In this document: positions 15,713 through 24,283 of the stretch, piece after piece | How positions within the stretch are numbered: the stretch's first letter is position 1 | Layout of the letters: each line of letters starts with the position of its first letter | Origin: Thermincola carboxydiphila | GTDB lineage: Bacteria > Bacillota > Thermincolia > Thermincolales > UBA2595 | DNA length: 41,682 nt | Reading direction: 5' to 3' | NCBI GenBank assembly: GCA_016841325.1 | Contig: JAENZJ010000027.1 | Location: 1-41,682, forward strand | Position numbers and translations under genes: made by a program | The notes under the pieces: generated by a model | Told to the model about the DNA's origin: nothing | Seen by the model: the letters and a program-made list of their open reading frames with translations, nothing else | Database searches by the model: none

Positions 15713-15809
15713 AAAAAAGGGATGAATGACTTCCCGTGGCGGCCCACCGGCATCTGCCGGCTATTGCTGTTATAATGCCACCACGTGTGGGAAAACACTC
15801 ATCCCTTTT
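15713..15809 (-). terminator. Long hairpin terminator after metF
   Basis: Arms AAAAGGGATGA (15715-15725) and TCATCCCTTTT (15799-15809) enclose further pairing, including CCGGC-ATCT-GCCGG. On the minus strand TTTTTT follows the stem, so it can end metF transcription. At ~95 nt it is far longer than usual. Confidence 0.6.
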
Positions 15810-15897
15810 ATATTCCGACCCGATAAGACCCGGTTCACACCTGATTAAAGCACAACTCCACGCCAGGTAATACCACATGGCATTGGGCATCCACCTG

Positions 15898-16758
15898 CTA
15901 CCCGACCAGGCTTAGGGTATGTTCGATAATTTCATTGGATGCCTTGACATCTCCCAGTGCCATTATATGTATCCCGTCAATATGTTTATATACCCTGGTG
16001 ACAAATTCACAGGCGACCTCAGCCCCGGGGACACCTTCCCTGATCCGGGCCATTACCTCATCCGGTATTTCTATACCGTCAACACTTTCATTCATGTATT
16101 CAGCCATTTTGATACTCTTCAGGGGCATCAGGCCGATAATCACAGGTTTACCGAATTCCTTCATTTTTTCCACAAAGGCAATGGTTTTCTCGGCATCATA
16201 ACACGGCTGGGTCTGGAAGAAATCAACCCCTGCCTCCACCTTGCGCCTTGCCCTGTCGTATACCGCATCCATGTTGGCTGCAGCAGTGCTTGTTGTGCCA
16301 CTGACCATAAAACTGGTCCGCCCCTTGAATTCTTTTCCGTTGGCATCAAGGCCCTTGTTCATTTCTTTAATAAGGCCGATCAGTGAAATTGTATTCAGGT
16401 CATAAACTGCAGACGACTGGAACGGCCCATGCTGCGGCGGGTCACCGGTTGTCGGCAGGAGATACCTGATTCCCAGGGCATCTGCCCCCAAAAGGTCTGC
16501 CTGGGTCCCCAGGAGACTGCGGTCACGGCATGTAAAGTGCGGGACAGTGTCAATACCGAGTTCAGACTGTACAATATGCGCCAGGGCAATGGAATTCATC
16601 CTCAGCCTGGCCATGGGGCAGTCATGAACATTAACGGCATCAAGCTTAATATAGGACCTGGCCTTGTCCAGGGTAGTCCGGACATCAGTCCCGTCAGTAG
16701 GTCCGAGCTCGGTGGTGATGACGAACTGTTTTCCCAGTTTTTCCTTTAAACCCATCAT
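15898..16758 (-). CDS. metF: Methylenetetrahydrofolate reductase (MetF family)
   Basis: A 286-residue TIM-barrel FAD enzyme of PF02219. Visible features are FVITTELGPTDGTD at the N-terminus, VNVHDCPMARLRMNSIALA, PHFTCRDRSLLGTQADLLGADALGI (~75-100), LLPTTGDPPQHG (the TGDPP loop) and GVDFFQTQPCYDAE (~190). It reduces methylene-THF to methyl-THF for methionine synthesis or the Wood-Ljungdahl pathway; in acetogens a zinc-Cys MetV partner is common, but none is seen here. ATG 16758 or 16755 follows GGGGG by 5-8 nt. The longer frame to 16875 has no ribosome site. pduL is next downstream. Confidence 0.88.
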   Translation of the reverse strand: MMGLKEKLGKQFVITTELGPTDGTDVRTTLDKARSYIKLDAVNVHDCPMARLRMNSIALAHIVQSELGIDTVPHFTCRDRSLLGTQADLLGADALGIRYLLPTTGDPPQHGPFQSSAVYDLNTISLIGLIKEMNKGLDANGKEFKGRTSFMVSGTTSTAAANMDAVYDRARRKVEAGVDFFQTQPCYDAEKTIAFVEKMKEFGKPVIIGLMPLKSIKMAEYMNESVDGIEIPDEVMARIREGVPGAEVACEFVTRVYKHIDGIHIMALGDVKASNEIIEHTLSLVG

Positions 16759-16822
16759 CTGTTCCCCCTTAAAGTTCGTACATTTCTGACTATTTAATTC
16801 TACCCTCTTTTTGGTATTCCTG

Positions 16823-17770
16823 CTATCCCAGCACGCGGATTTTCCTGTTCTTGCTGTAAGGCTGAAAAACCGCATCTATTATAGTCTGTGTCTCATCAAA
16901 AATAACTGTGGCGCTGTGCAAAAAATCCTCCCGGAAAAAATACCTCAGGTCACGGAACCTGACAATGTGTTTTCCGTCTTCAAGGCGGTGTGAAATATGA
17001 AAGTAAGGCGTAAAACTCTGGAATAACTGTCCAATTTTACTCTTGAGAGCCTTTCCTATCAGCACGTTTTGCGGGACCTTTTCCAGTATCCTTTTAATTC
17101 CAAGTTGTGAGGAGAAACACCTGATTTCTCCTATTATATAGCTCTCCCGGGTTTCAATCAGGAAGGACCAGTTCCAGAGACTGACCATGGCAGGCATGAC
17201 AATAATCCTCAGTATACTTTCCCCGGCAAACCTGCGCTCCAGCATCCGGTACACCCTCTGCCTCAGGTAAAAACGGCTCCCCAGGTAAACCAGGGCCAGC
17301 CAGAAGGCAGCCTCTGCAATCAGACCCGGCATCCCCGGCCATAAAATAACCCCGGCAAAGAGTGCGATGATCACGGGGTCGGCAAGGACCAGCAGGTTCA
17401 GTGTATAGCTCTTCCGGGAAAAAGGCCAGAGGACCTTGGCGCCATAGGAATTTAATATATCCAGGGTTATATGTGATAATGCCCCCAAAAATGTCCACAA
17501 AAAAATAAGGCCCGGATTTATGCCGCCCAGCAGCAGCCATAAACCTGCTGCAATTACACCGGACATAACCAGCACTCCGGGGATCGAATGGGATGACCCC
17601 CTGTGATGAGTTAGATATGGCACATCACCAAATAACCGGAAAACTATATCCATGTCCGGCGCCAGCGCTCCCAGCACTGCCCCCAGGTGTACCGGGTTGC
17701 CCAGGGCAAACTTGTCCCCTGTCAGTGCGGCAACACCGACCCCAACCAGTGCGTGTGTCAGTGGATCCAT
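16823..17770 (-). CDS. YdjM-type membrane-bound metal-dependent hydrolase
   Basis: A 315-residue protein. The first ~180 residues carry the YdjM/LexA-regulated hydrolase signature: MDPLTHALVGVGVAALTG, DMDIVFRLFGDVPYLTHHRGSSHS (Asp/His ligands) and LSHITLDILNSYGAKVLWPFS, with several membrane helices. The C-terminal ~130 residues are soluble and unrecognised. ATG 17770 lies 9 nt after GGAGG; GTG 17779 overlaps that site. It ends 64 bp before metF and is probably not functionally tied to it. Function of the family is unproven. Confidence 0.82.
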   Translation of the reverse strand: MDPLTHALVGVGVAALTGDKFALGNPVHLGAVLGALAPDMDIVFRLFGDVPYLTHHRGSSHSIPGVLVMSGVIAAGLWLLLGGINPGLIFLWTFLGALSHITLDILNSYGAKVLWPFSRKSYTLNLLVLADPVIIALFAGVILWPGMPGLIAEAAFWLALVYLGSRFYLRQRVYRMLERRFAGESILRIIVMPAMVSLWNWSFLIETRESYIIGEIRCFSSQLGIKRILEKVPQNVLIGKALKSKIGQLFQSFTPYFHISHRLEDGKHIVRFRDLRYFFREDFLHSATVIFDETQTIIDAVFQPYSKNRKIRVLG

Positions 17771-17855
17771 TGATATCACCCTCCCCGGACGGTATCTGAC
17801 CCTAAAATTATACCACAGCCGGCCGGGATATTTCTAAAGGGAAATAGTGCCACTG

Positions 17856-18218
17856 TTAACTCCGCCCGCGGCCAAATGCCAATGTATTGCTCAGCAGGGA
17901 AACAGCCAGCCAGACAATCAGCGATATCCCCAGTCCAAGGGGCCAGGAATTTAGAGCCCTGATAAAATACAGAGCTGCCAGGACACAGGCGGCACATCCG
18001 ACCATACCTGCTACCGCTCCCCTGGCTACAGCTGCCGCTACCCTGTTCCCGTCGCGTACTCCGGCCATAGATACCGCTGCCACCATAACCACAGGAAAAG
18101 CGGCAAATACGCCGCTGATGAACTTAACCGGTGCATAAGCCGACACCAGCCAGCAGACCACAACTGCCAGTCCACCCATAAGAAAACGCAGTACTATTTC
18201 ACTTGTTTCACTTTTCAT
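17856..18218 (-). CDS. DUF3147-family small membrane protein (second of a pair)
   Basis: A 120-residue membrane protein of four hydrophobic segments (VLRFLMGGLAVVVCWLVSAYAP, FISGVFAAFPVVMVAAVSMAGV, GMVGCAACVLAALYFI, LGLGISLIVWLAVSLL). The GVFAAFPVV motif also occurs in its upstream neighbour (GIFAAFPAVYLAAI), so the two are paralogs. Its ATG overlaps the neighbour's TGA (ATGA). Paired small membrane proteins often act as heterodimeric transporters; that is only an inference. Confidence 0.72.
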   Translation of the reverse strand: MKSETSEIVLRFLMGGLAVVVCWLVSAYAPVKFISGVFAAFPVVMVAAVSMAGVRDGNRVAAAVARGAVAGMVGCAACVLAALYFIRALNSWPLGLGISLIVWLAVSLLSNTLAFGRGRS

Positions 18219-18604
18219 CCCAACCACCCCAGCAAACCTGTCCTGCTGACTGCCAGGTAAAAAACCGAGACAAAGAGCATCCAGACCATAAGGGCCCGGA
18301 TTAATCCCTGCTGCCAGCCGTACCTGACGATAAACACCGATGCCACCACAGCACACACAATATTGCCCAGCATCCCAACCAACGCGCCTTTGGAGACCTC
18401 CAGGGCCAGGGGTAACCCCTGACCGGATGGAAGTCCTGCAGAAACCGTAATAATGGCCGCCAGGTATACCGCCGGAAACGCTGCAAATATCCCACCCCAC
18501 CGGCCTCCTATGCGTTTTGCCAAAACATAAGCAACCGCAACGGCTCCCCCGCCCAGCACAAAGCGGATCAGGAGACCTGCGGCTGTTAGAGCATCATTAT
18601 TCAT
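18215..18604 (-). CDS. DUF3147-family small membrane protein (first of a pair)
   Basis: A 129-residue membrane protein with four hydrophobic segments (LLIRFVLGGGAVAVAYVLA, GIFAAFPAVYLAAIITVSAG, GMLGNIVCAVVASVFIV, LMVWMLFVSVFYLAV). It shares the FVLGGGAVAV / FLMGGLAVVV and GIFAAFP / GVFAAFP motifs with the next gene. ATG 18604 follows GGGGGAGAGGGAA; the longer frame to 18670 adds a tail with no ribosome site. Function unknown. Confidence 0.72.
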   Translation of the reverse strand: MNNDALTAAGLLIRFVLGGGAVAVAYVLAKRIGGRWGGIFAAFPAVYLAAIITVSAGLPSGQGLPLALEVSKGALVGMLGNIVCAVVASVFIVRYGWQQGLIRALMVWMLFVSVFYLAVSRTGLLGWLG

Positions 18605-18717
18605 TTCCCTCTCCCCCTGTTTAATATCATACGCCGCCAGACCGATGAATGCAATACTTTTCACAAACAAAATGTTCTGCTAAGCCGGGGTAAGAAGGGA
18701 CTATTAAATTCATGATG

Positions 18718-20313
18718 TCACCGGAAGGACAATTTATTTTTTGTCCAGCTGACAGATTTATTGACCACATATTTGGCCAGACTCACAGTAAACATCCTTA
18801 ATAATGTAAGCCGGCCTATTTCTGTTCCGGGAACGTCAGGTTTCAGCCCAAATAACCTGGGACCGAAATCTTCTACCAGGAGGGGGACGGAATTATCAAA
18901 CAGTTTCTGGATTATTTTCCTGTTGATTTTTACAGGGACCCTTTCCTCACGGCAAAGCACCAGCCTCTCAAGTTCCCTTTCCTTTTTCAGCCAGCGTCTG
19001 GCGTAAGTGCGTCCCACATTGTAGTCATGGGCCATGAACCCTGTACCGAGAAACCCGCCAAAGTTACCGAAGATCACGCCGGCAAGCTCCTTTTCGGCAT
19101 CCCTGGGAGCTATCATTTCAACTGTTATATCCTGTTTGTTGCGCAGGTCGGCAACCTGTTCCAGCAGGTAACAGTACTTGATAAACAAATCCCTGTTATG
19201 CACCCGGCCTATTTCGTTCCGGTACGCACATCTGATACGTTCCTCCTCTGCCTTCAGGTATTCTGCAGGGTCAATGCCGAGAATTTTCTCTCCCTTAAAT
19301 AAGGCTACTTCTCTGGAAAGACCATCCAGAATACCTTCTTTTTCCTGTGGAATGGCCTGGGTATTCCAGATATCGGCCATAACAGCCACAAAAGAATTTT
19401 TCCACCGGACCCTCCGGTTAACTTTTTCCAGTAACAAGAGGTCCTTGTAAAGAGTCTGATTACGGGGTATTGTCCAGACAGCCCTGGCAGCAACATCAAA
19501 AGCACTGCTGTTACCCCCCCAGAGCTCTTCTCCGGGCGGCGCCGGGTCAACCACCAGAAAAATCCGCTCATATTCCTCAGCCGGACTGGTGTCAGGCAGT
19601 TCACTCACCAACTCTATGGCCCTGTTTAACGGCTGGTTGTTTACTATGCCTCCATCAGCATAATGGTATGGCATTTTTACCCTTTCACGGGTAAAATTAT
19701 ATTTGGAGGCCCTGGGAAAATCATTTTCTGACCTTACTATGGTTTTTGGTCCAAAGGCAACGGGAAAGGCGCTTGAAGCCCGGACGGCATCACGAAGTTC
19801 TGTCCATTTGTCAAAGTCCCCGGTTATCCTGAATTTTAACAAATCTTCGTAGCTGACGGCGGCAATGGAAAATTCACTGGCCCTTGCTGTATGAATACGG
19901 TATTTGATGCCTTCCAGATTGGTTACTACGGCAACAAAACTGACCGGTTCCCGGTTTCCCGGATATTTAATCCTGCCGGCTTCCGGTGGACAGATATATT
20001 TGGCAATAAGCTGTTCCACTTTATTGCCGGAGAGGAGTGACCGTTCCCCGCGGCTTAAAGCAAGGAGGTCTTCCAGTCTGACCGCCATCCATGCTTCCCT
20101 CAGAATGGCAGGGTCAGTGCCATAGACTATGGTCAGTGCTGTCAGTGCACCTGTCAAAGCCCCGGCGGAAGCCCCGGCAATAACATCAATCTCCAGACTG
20201 GGGTCATTCTTTTCCTGAATATGTTTTACGATTTCATAGGCAACCCCTGCTTCAAAACTTCCCAGGGACACACCCCCGGTAAAAACCAGGGCGATTTTAC
20301 GTTTTCGGCTCAT
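18718..20313 (-). CDS. Patatin-like phospholipase
   Basis: A 531-residue protein. The N-terminal ~290 residues are a patatin domain with oxyanion-hole GGVSLGSFEAG (~14-24), nucleophile motif GASAGALTG (~46-54) and catalytic Asp in YHYADGGIVNNQPL (~215-230), forming a Ser-Asp dyad. The C-terminal ~240 residues (MIAPRDAEKELAGVIFGNFGGFLGTGFMAHDYNVGRTYA) match the DUF3376-type extension of bacterial patatins. Probable acyl hydrolase on lipids; no signal peptide. GGAGG lies ~14 nt before the ATG, so the start is approximate. Confidence 0.88.
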   Translation of the reverse strand: MSRKRKIALVFTGGVSLGSFEAGVAYEIVKHIQEKNDPSLEIDVIAGASAGALTGALTALTIVYGTDPAILREAWMAVRLEDLLALSRGERSLLSGNKVEQLIAKYICPPEAGRIKYPGNREPVSFVAVVTNLEGIKYRIHTARASEFSIAAVSYEDLLKFRITGDFDKWTELRDAVRASSAFPVAFGPKTIVRSENDFPRASKYNFTRERVKMPYHYADGGIVNNQPLNRAIELVSELPDTSPAEEYERIFLVVDPAPPGEELWGGNSSAFDVAARAVWTIPRNQTLYKDLLLLEKVNRRVRWKNSFVAVMADIWNTQAIPQEKEGILDGLSREVALFKGEKILGIDPAEYLKAEEERIRCAYRNEIGRVHNRDLFIKYCYLLEQVADLRNKQDITVEMIAPRDAEKELAGVIFGNFGGFLGTGFMAHDYNVGRTYARRWLKKERELERLVLCREERVPVKINRKIIQKLFDNSVPLLVEDFGPRLFGLKPDVPGTEIGRLTLLRMFTVSLAKYVVNKSVSWTKNKLSFR

Positions 20314-20422
20314 AAACCAACTATAAACCTCCTTTCACCGTATATTATGCAAAAATGCCCGGCTCCGCCAAACATCGGCATATTTTCATCCATTGACAAA
20401 GTGTTTGCATTGCAGACAGGAT

Positions 20423-20450
20423 TTGACAGTATTTTTGTCGAAGCTATACC
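20423..20450 (+). promoter_or_regulatory. sigI promoter with an embedded 0A box
   Basis: TTGACA (20423-20428), 16 nt, TATACC (20445-20450). Inside the spacer lies TGTCGAA (20436-20442), a perfect Spo0A box, where binding would affect RNA polymerase directly. Start codon 51 bp downstream. Confidence 0.5.
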
Positions 20451-20500
20451 CACAGAAATCAGTAAAATCCTACGTATATAAAAAGTAACGAGGTGTTAAA

Positions 20501-21232
20501 ATGGCCCCGGCAAGTAATAACATTGACGTCTTGCAGGTGATAAGCAGAATTCAGGCTGGCGACCAGAATGCCCGGGAAGGCTTTCTTCATGAATATAAAC
20601 CTTTTGTGGCCAAAACCGCCATGAGTCTCTGTAAACGCCCCCTCCAGTGGGAGGATAGTGATGAACTGAGTATCGCACTGATTGCATTCAATTCAGCTAT
20701 TGATACATATGACACCCGGAAACAGGTCCCGTTCCTGCCATATGCAAGGGTGGTCATTAATAACAGGTTAAAAGACTATTTCCGCAAGGAATCCCGTTTA
20801 AATATCGAGTGTTCCCTTGACATCGAAACCAGTGACGGCAAAATGCTTAGTCCTGCAGAGGTTCAGTCTGCCTGGGAGGATTTCCGGAACAGGACAATTG
20901 AGGAAGAACGACGGGAAGAACTGGAAGAATACGAAATACTGCTGGAGAAATTCGGTATTGACTTTGAAGACCTGGTGGAAGTATCACCAAAACACAGGGA
21001 CTCACGGCAGACCCTGTTTAAAGTAGCCGGCCTGATAGCCGGAGACAAAGAAATGATGGAACAGTTACTGGCAAAAAAACAGCTTCCTATTAGTGAACTG
21101 ACTTTAAAAACAGGGGTAAACCGCAAGACTCTTGAAAGAGGCCGCAAATTTATTATAGCCACTTCTCTGATCCTGTATTATCCGATGCAGTTTCCGTATC
21201 TGTATTCCTATATTTATCAGGGAGCTTATTAA
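20501..21232 (+). CDS. sigI: RNA polymerase sigma factor SigI
   Basis: A 243-residue sigma-70-family factor. VISRIQAGDQNAREGFLHEYKPFV (~9-32), WEDSDELSIALIAFNSAIDTYD (~50-72) and FLPYARVVINNRLKDYFRKES form the region 2 typical of SigI; a short C-terminal region 4-like segment (ISELTLKTGVNRKTLERGRKFI) follows. It begins after GAGGTG and is followed 2 bp later by rsgI. In Bacillus and Clostridium SigI responds to heat or polysaccharide signals through RsgI. The last residues (FPYLYSYIYQGAY) resemble other SigI C-termini. Confidence 0.93.
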   Translation: MAPASNNIDVLQVISRIQAGDQNAREGFLHEYKPFVAKTAMSLCKRPLQWEDSDELSIALIAFNSAIDTYDTRKQVPFLPYARVVINNRLKDYFRKESRLNIECSLDIETSDGKMLSPAEVQSAWEDFRNRTIEEERREELEEYEILLEKFGIDFEDLVEVSPKHRDSRQTLFKVAGLIAGDKEMMEQLLAKKQLPISELTLKTGVNRKTLERGRKFIIATSLILYYPMQFPYLYSYIYQGAY

Positions 21233-21234
21233 TC

Positions 21235-22515
21235 ATGGAACTGGCTGAAAGGGTGTTTCCGATGAAAATCAGCGGACTTGTTGTTAAGGTGAAAAGTCCA
21301 TATTACATTATCCTGACCAGTGACGGCACTTACCATAAGGTACCCATTTCAGGCAATCCGCCGGTGGGTATGGGGGCCCATGCAGAATTCTCAACTGCCG
21401 GTCACAGTTTTGCCCGTTTCCGCTATCTGAAGCAGGCAGTATTAGTGGCCTCTCTGCTGGTGATGGTCTTGGGATTCGGTATTATTCAAGCAGTTACAGA
21501 TCCTGAGGTGGCGGCATATGTTTCCCTGGACATAAATCCAAGTATCGAACTTGAAATAGACAGTGACCTCATCGTAACCGGAGTTAATTTATTAAACCCT
21601 GATGCCGAAAGACTCCTTTCGGGAACTCCCTTGAAAGGGGCCAGCCTGTCCGCAGCAGTTGACCTGATTATGTCAAAGGCTCTGCAGGACGGCTGTCTGA
21701 AACCGGGGGAAAAAAACCTTATCCTGTCTACCATTACCCTCAACAGCAGCCTGAAAAAGAATGTCGATTTTGAAAACCTGGCAGCATATCTGGAGCAACC
21801 GGTGGCCGGTAAGGAAATAGATGTGGAAATTGTGATTGCATCCACAGATAAATCCCTCAGGGATGAGGCAGGCAGGCAGGGCTTATCTGCAGGTAAGCTG
21901 CTGGTATATAAAAATGCCCTCCAATCCGGTGAAAAATTAACCATAGATCAGGTGAAGCAAAACAGTCTGATACAGCTTGAAAATGAATTCGGGGTCCAAA
22001 TCCTTAAGAATTATAAACATCAAATCATCCGCAAAATCCACACTGCCGGTGAAAAGGCCGGAAACGGGCCCGGAAACGGCCACAGTCAGAAGGATGCCGA
22101 TGATGACAAAAAACAAAATAATGACAACAGAAATCAAAATAATCCCGGGAAAAATAAATCAGAATCAGAAAATCAAAATAAAAACTCATCCGGCAAATCC
22201 TCAAAAGGCAGCTCATCTCGGGTGAATAAAAACCAGGCACCAGATGCAGGTCCGGAACAAGGCCAGCAGCAAACCCAGGAACAGAACCTGGAGCAGAACC
22301 AGGAACAGAACCAGGAACAGAACCAGGAGCAAAACTTACCGGAGGAGCAACCGGGAGGAACAGGAGAACAACAGGAACAGAATGATGAAAAAAACTCTTC
22401 CGGAGACAACGGACAGAGCAAACCTGGAAGCAGCAGCGGGGACACCGGAAAAAAGCAGGATTCTGACACCGGTACATCCGGCAATGCTTCTGAAGGCCAC
22501 AGCGGGAAAAATTAA
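21235..22515 (+). CDS. rsgI: RsgI-type transmembrane anti-sigma factor with a low-complexity tail
   Basis: A 426-residue partner of SigI. Residues ~10-60 are the cytosolic RsgI_N domain (KISGLVVKVKSPYYIILTSDGTYHKV), ~68-88 one membrane helix, ~90-270 the extracytoplasmic domain beginning YVSLDINPSIELEID, the conserved place where RsgI proteins undergo Asn-Pro self-cleavage (here N101-P102). Residues ~275-426 are disordered and Asn/Gln/Ser/Glu-rich, with repeats of EQNQ. Unlike cellulolytic-clostridial RsgI it has no carbohydrate-binding module. ATG 21235 follows GGGAG by 10 nt; ATG 21262 is possible. Coupled to sigI. Confidence 0.9.
   Translation: MELAERVFPMKISGLVVKVKSPYYIILTSDGTYHKVPISGNPPVGMGAHAEFSTAGHSFARFRYLKQAVLVASLLVMVLGFGIIQAVTDPEVAAYVSLDINPSIELEIDSDLIVTGVNLLNPDAERLLSGTPLKGASLSAAVDLIMSKALQDGCLKPGEKNLILSTITLNSSLKKNVDFENLAAYLEQPVAGKEIDVEIVIASTDKSLRDEAGRQGLSAGKLLVYKNALQSGEKLTIDQVKQNSLIQLENEFGVQILKNYKHQIIRKIHTAGEKAGNGPGNGHSQKDADDDKKQNNDNRNQNNPGKNKSESENQNKNSSGKSSKGSSSRVNKNQAPDAGPEQGQQQTQEQNLEQNQEQNQEQNQEQNLPEEQPGGTGEQQEQNDEKNSSGDNGQSKPGSSSGDTGKKQDSDTGTSGNASEGHSGKN
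22268..22342 (+). repeat. In-gene repeat coding Gln/Asn/Glu tail of RsgI
   Basis: Tandem copies of a ~12-nt unit (AACCAGGAACAG) code for EQNQ repeats. Such runs are prone to slippage, so copy number may vary between strains. Confidence 0.7.
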
Positions 22516-22530
22516 AACCGGGAAAAATTA

Positions 22531-22562
22531 ATGGGCTGCCCCTCACGAATGGGGCAGCCCAT
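22531..22562 (-). terminator. Terminator between convergent rsgI and chemotaxis receptor
   Basis: A 12-bp perfect stem ATGGGCTGCCCC/GGGGCAGCCCAT with an 8-nt loop. On the minus strand it is followed by TAATTTTT, so it mainly ends the receptor gene, and may stop rsgI as well. Confidence 0.82.
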
Positions 22563-22570
22563 ATTATATG

Positions 22571-24208
22571 TTACCTCACTTTAAAGCGTTCCACCAGTTT
22601 CTCCATTTCTGCCGCCGCCTCCGAGAGGGCACGCGCTGTCCCCGTAAGGCATTCACTGGCAGCTGCCTGCTCCTGGATGGAAGAAGAAATTGCTTCTGCT
22701 GATCCGGAGGTTTCCTCAGCCACATCCCGGCAGCTATCAAGGTCTTTTACGAGTATAGTACTGCGGTCGTTAATATCTGCCGCCATACTAAAAGTATCCT
22801 TCAGTTGTGCTGAGAGCAATTCAACAGCCTCAATCAGACCATTAATGGATTCTCCGGTGTCGTTAAGGACCCGGGTCCCCTTTTTGACTTCCCCTACACC
22901 TGTTCTCATCACCACTACCGCTTCTGAGGTTTTCTTCATATTATTGGTAATGATATCTTTAATCTCCTTGGCAAAAACCGCTGTTGATTCGGCAAGAGTC
23001 CTTACTTCCTCAGCAACTACCGCAAACCCTATCCCGTGTTCCCCCGCCCTGGCTGCCTCTATGGCTGCATTCAGGGCCAGCAGGTTTGTCTGCTGGGCTA
23101 CCTCTGTAATAGTATTTATGATAGTCTCGATCTGGGTAGACTGTGAGGCCAGCTCTTCAATCACCTGAGCTGTATGTTCAAAGGAAAAGTGTATTTTCTG
23201 CATCTGCTTTTCGGAAGCGCCGAGGTTCTGCATGCCCTCAGCCGCTTTTGCCAGGGAAGCCTCTGACCGTTCCAGGCCTTCCTGTGAAAAGCTCAGCATG
23301 TTCTTAACTGCAGAAGTGACTTCCACAGCGAACTTCCTGGCTGAAATCAGGCTGTCCAGCTGTCTTCTGGCCCCGGTGGCCAGTTCCTGGGAAGTGGCCG
23401 CAATTTGAGTTGATGCCTTGTTCAGCTGTAAAGTGGAACTGCTCTGTTCATCACATGACATACTGATCTGCTGGGCAAATTCCTGCATCATCTTAATAAT
23501 TGAACCCAGTCCGATACTGATTTTATTAATCTCAAAGATAATCCGGCCAATTTCGTCTCTGGAGTGGGGCTCCAAAACCCTGGTCAGGTCACCTTCAGAA
23601 ATCGCACGTGTGCCTTCAATGGCAATTCTGGAAAGCGCCGAAATTTGATTCCTGATAAAAAATGCAACTAAAATACTTAATACCAATCCTGCTCCAAAGA
23701 CAATGACCGGGTTAAACCCCAGGATATAGATTACTATTGTTGTTAAGACCGGCAGCACTGTAGCTGCAGAAAGTTTAACTCCCAGGCAGCACCCCTCAAT
23801 AACACTGCCAACCCTGATAGAGTAACGTTTGTTACCATTTACATAAACCGGACAGGATGCATCAAGGAGGACTTCCCCTGTATTGCGATGATACACCTGA
23901 AGCAGAGGTTCCCCGGTCTGAGCAGCTTTGATGCCCACCTCGTCATTGAATACAGTCCCTTCCCTGAGGCGGTTGGTATGTATCAGTGCTGTCCCCTGTT
24001 CATCAACAATGAGTATGTATTCCAGGTCTTCAAGTTCCCTGTCAAACAAGGCCCGCAGCCTTTTTTCAACATCTTTTAATTCTACATTTCCTTCCAAAAG
24101 GTAACCACATTCTCCTGCCAGTTCGGTGGCCCTTTGTAAAAGTCTGGAACCTCTTTTGCCCCTCAGCAGCCACTGCTCATTAAATATGCCGCTTTCCGTT
24201 TCGCCCAT
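22571..24208 (-). CDS. Methyl-accepting chemotaxis protein
   Basis: A 545-residue chemoreceptor. The C-terminal ~290 residues carry the receptor signalling hairpin ([48 protein letters not shown]). A HAMP region ([33 protein letters not shown], ~200-250) precedes it. The sensor (~50-140, [26 protein letters not shown]) is Cache-like but sits before the only two membrane helices (~150-195), with no helix or signal ahead of it, so it would be cytosolic. ATG follows GGGGGA by 6 nt; a 0A box lies ~63 bp upstream. Confidence 0.9.
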   Translation of the reverse strand: MGETESGIFNEQWLLRGKRGSRLLQRATELAGECGYLLEGNVELKDVEKRLRALFDRELEDLEYILIVDEQGTALIHTNRLREGTVFNDEVGIKAAQTGEPLLQVYHRNTGEVLLDASCPVYVNGNKRYSIRVGSVIEGCCLGVKLSAATVLPVLTTIVIYILGFNPVIVFGAGLVLSILVAFFIRNQISALSRIAIEGTRAISEGDLTRVLEPHSRDEIGRIIFEINKISIGLGSIIKMMQEFAQQISMSCDEQSSSTLQLNKASTQIAATSQELATGARRQLDSLISARKFAVEVTSAVKNMLSFSQEGLERSEASLAKAAEGMQNLGASEKQMQKIHFSFEHTAQVIEELASQSTQIETIINTITEVAQQTNLLALNAAIEAARAGEHGIGFAVVAEEVRTLAESTAVFAKEIKDIITNNMKKTSEAVVVMRTGVGEVKKGTRVLNDTGESINGLIEAVELLSAQLKDTFSMAADINDRSTILVKDLDSCRDVAEETSGSAEAISSSIQEQAAASECLTGTARALSEAAAEMEKLVERFKVR

Positions 24209-24270
24209 GCCAAATCCCCCAGTCCGGTGCTAAAGAATCTGAACAAAAATTCACTGCTACAGTAGAATTT

Positions 24271-24277
24271 TTCGACA
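24271..24277 (-). promoter_or_regulatory. Spo0A box upstream of the chemoreceptor
   Basis: TTGTCGAAAAA on the minus strand contains TGTCGAA, in an AT-rich gap 63 bp ahead of the receptor start. The flanks match the usual 0A-box context. Confidence 0.45.
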
Positions 24278-24283
24278 ATATTT

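Larger units (their letters stand above)
15564..15897. other. Intergenic region between metF and pduL (334 bp)
   Basis: It holds the pduL ribosome site, a probable pduL promoter with an operator-like repeat (15650-15688) and a long branched hairpin (15713-15809). The 15810-15897 part shows only short repeats; I see no gene or known riboswitch there. Confidence 0.6.

Noticed and set aside
15708-15890. 60-residue minus-strand ORF in the metF-pduL gap
   Set aside because: It runs through the long hairpin and shows no family or ribosome site.
15713-15897. Cobalamin or other riboswitch upstream of pduL
   Set aside because: I looked for B12-box and other familiar cores and found none; the T-run placement fits a metF terminator better.
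17856-18500. 214-residue version of the second DUF3147 protein
   Set aside because: The added 94 residues are the neighbour's gene read in another frame; the ATGA overlap start is clear.
22268-22342. CRISPR-like or regulatory repeat array
   Set aside because: The repeats are in frame within rsgI and encode EQNQ; a codon-level tandem repeat explains them.
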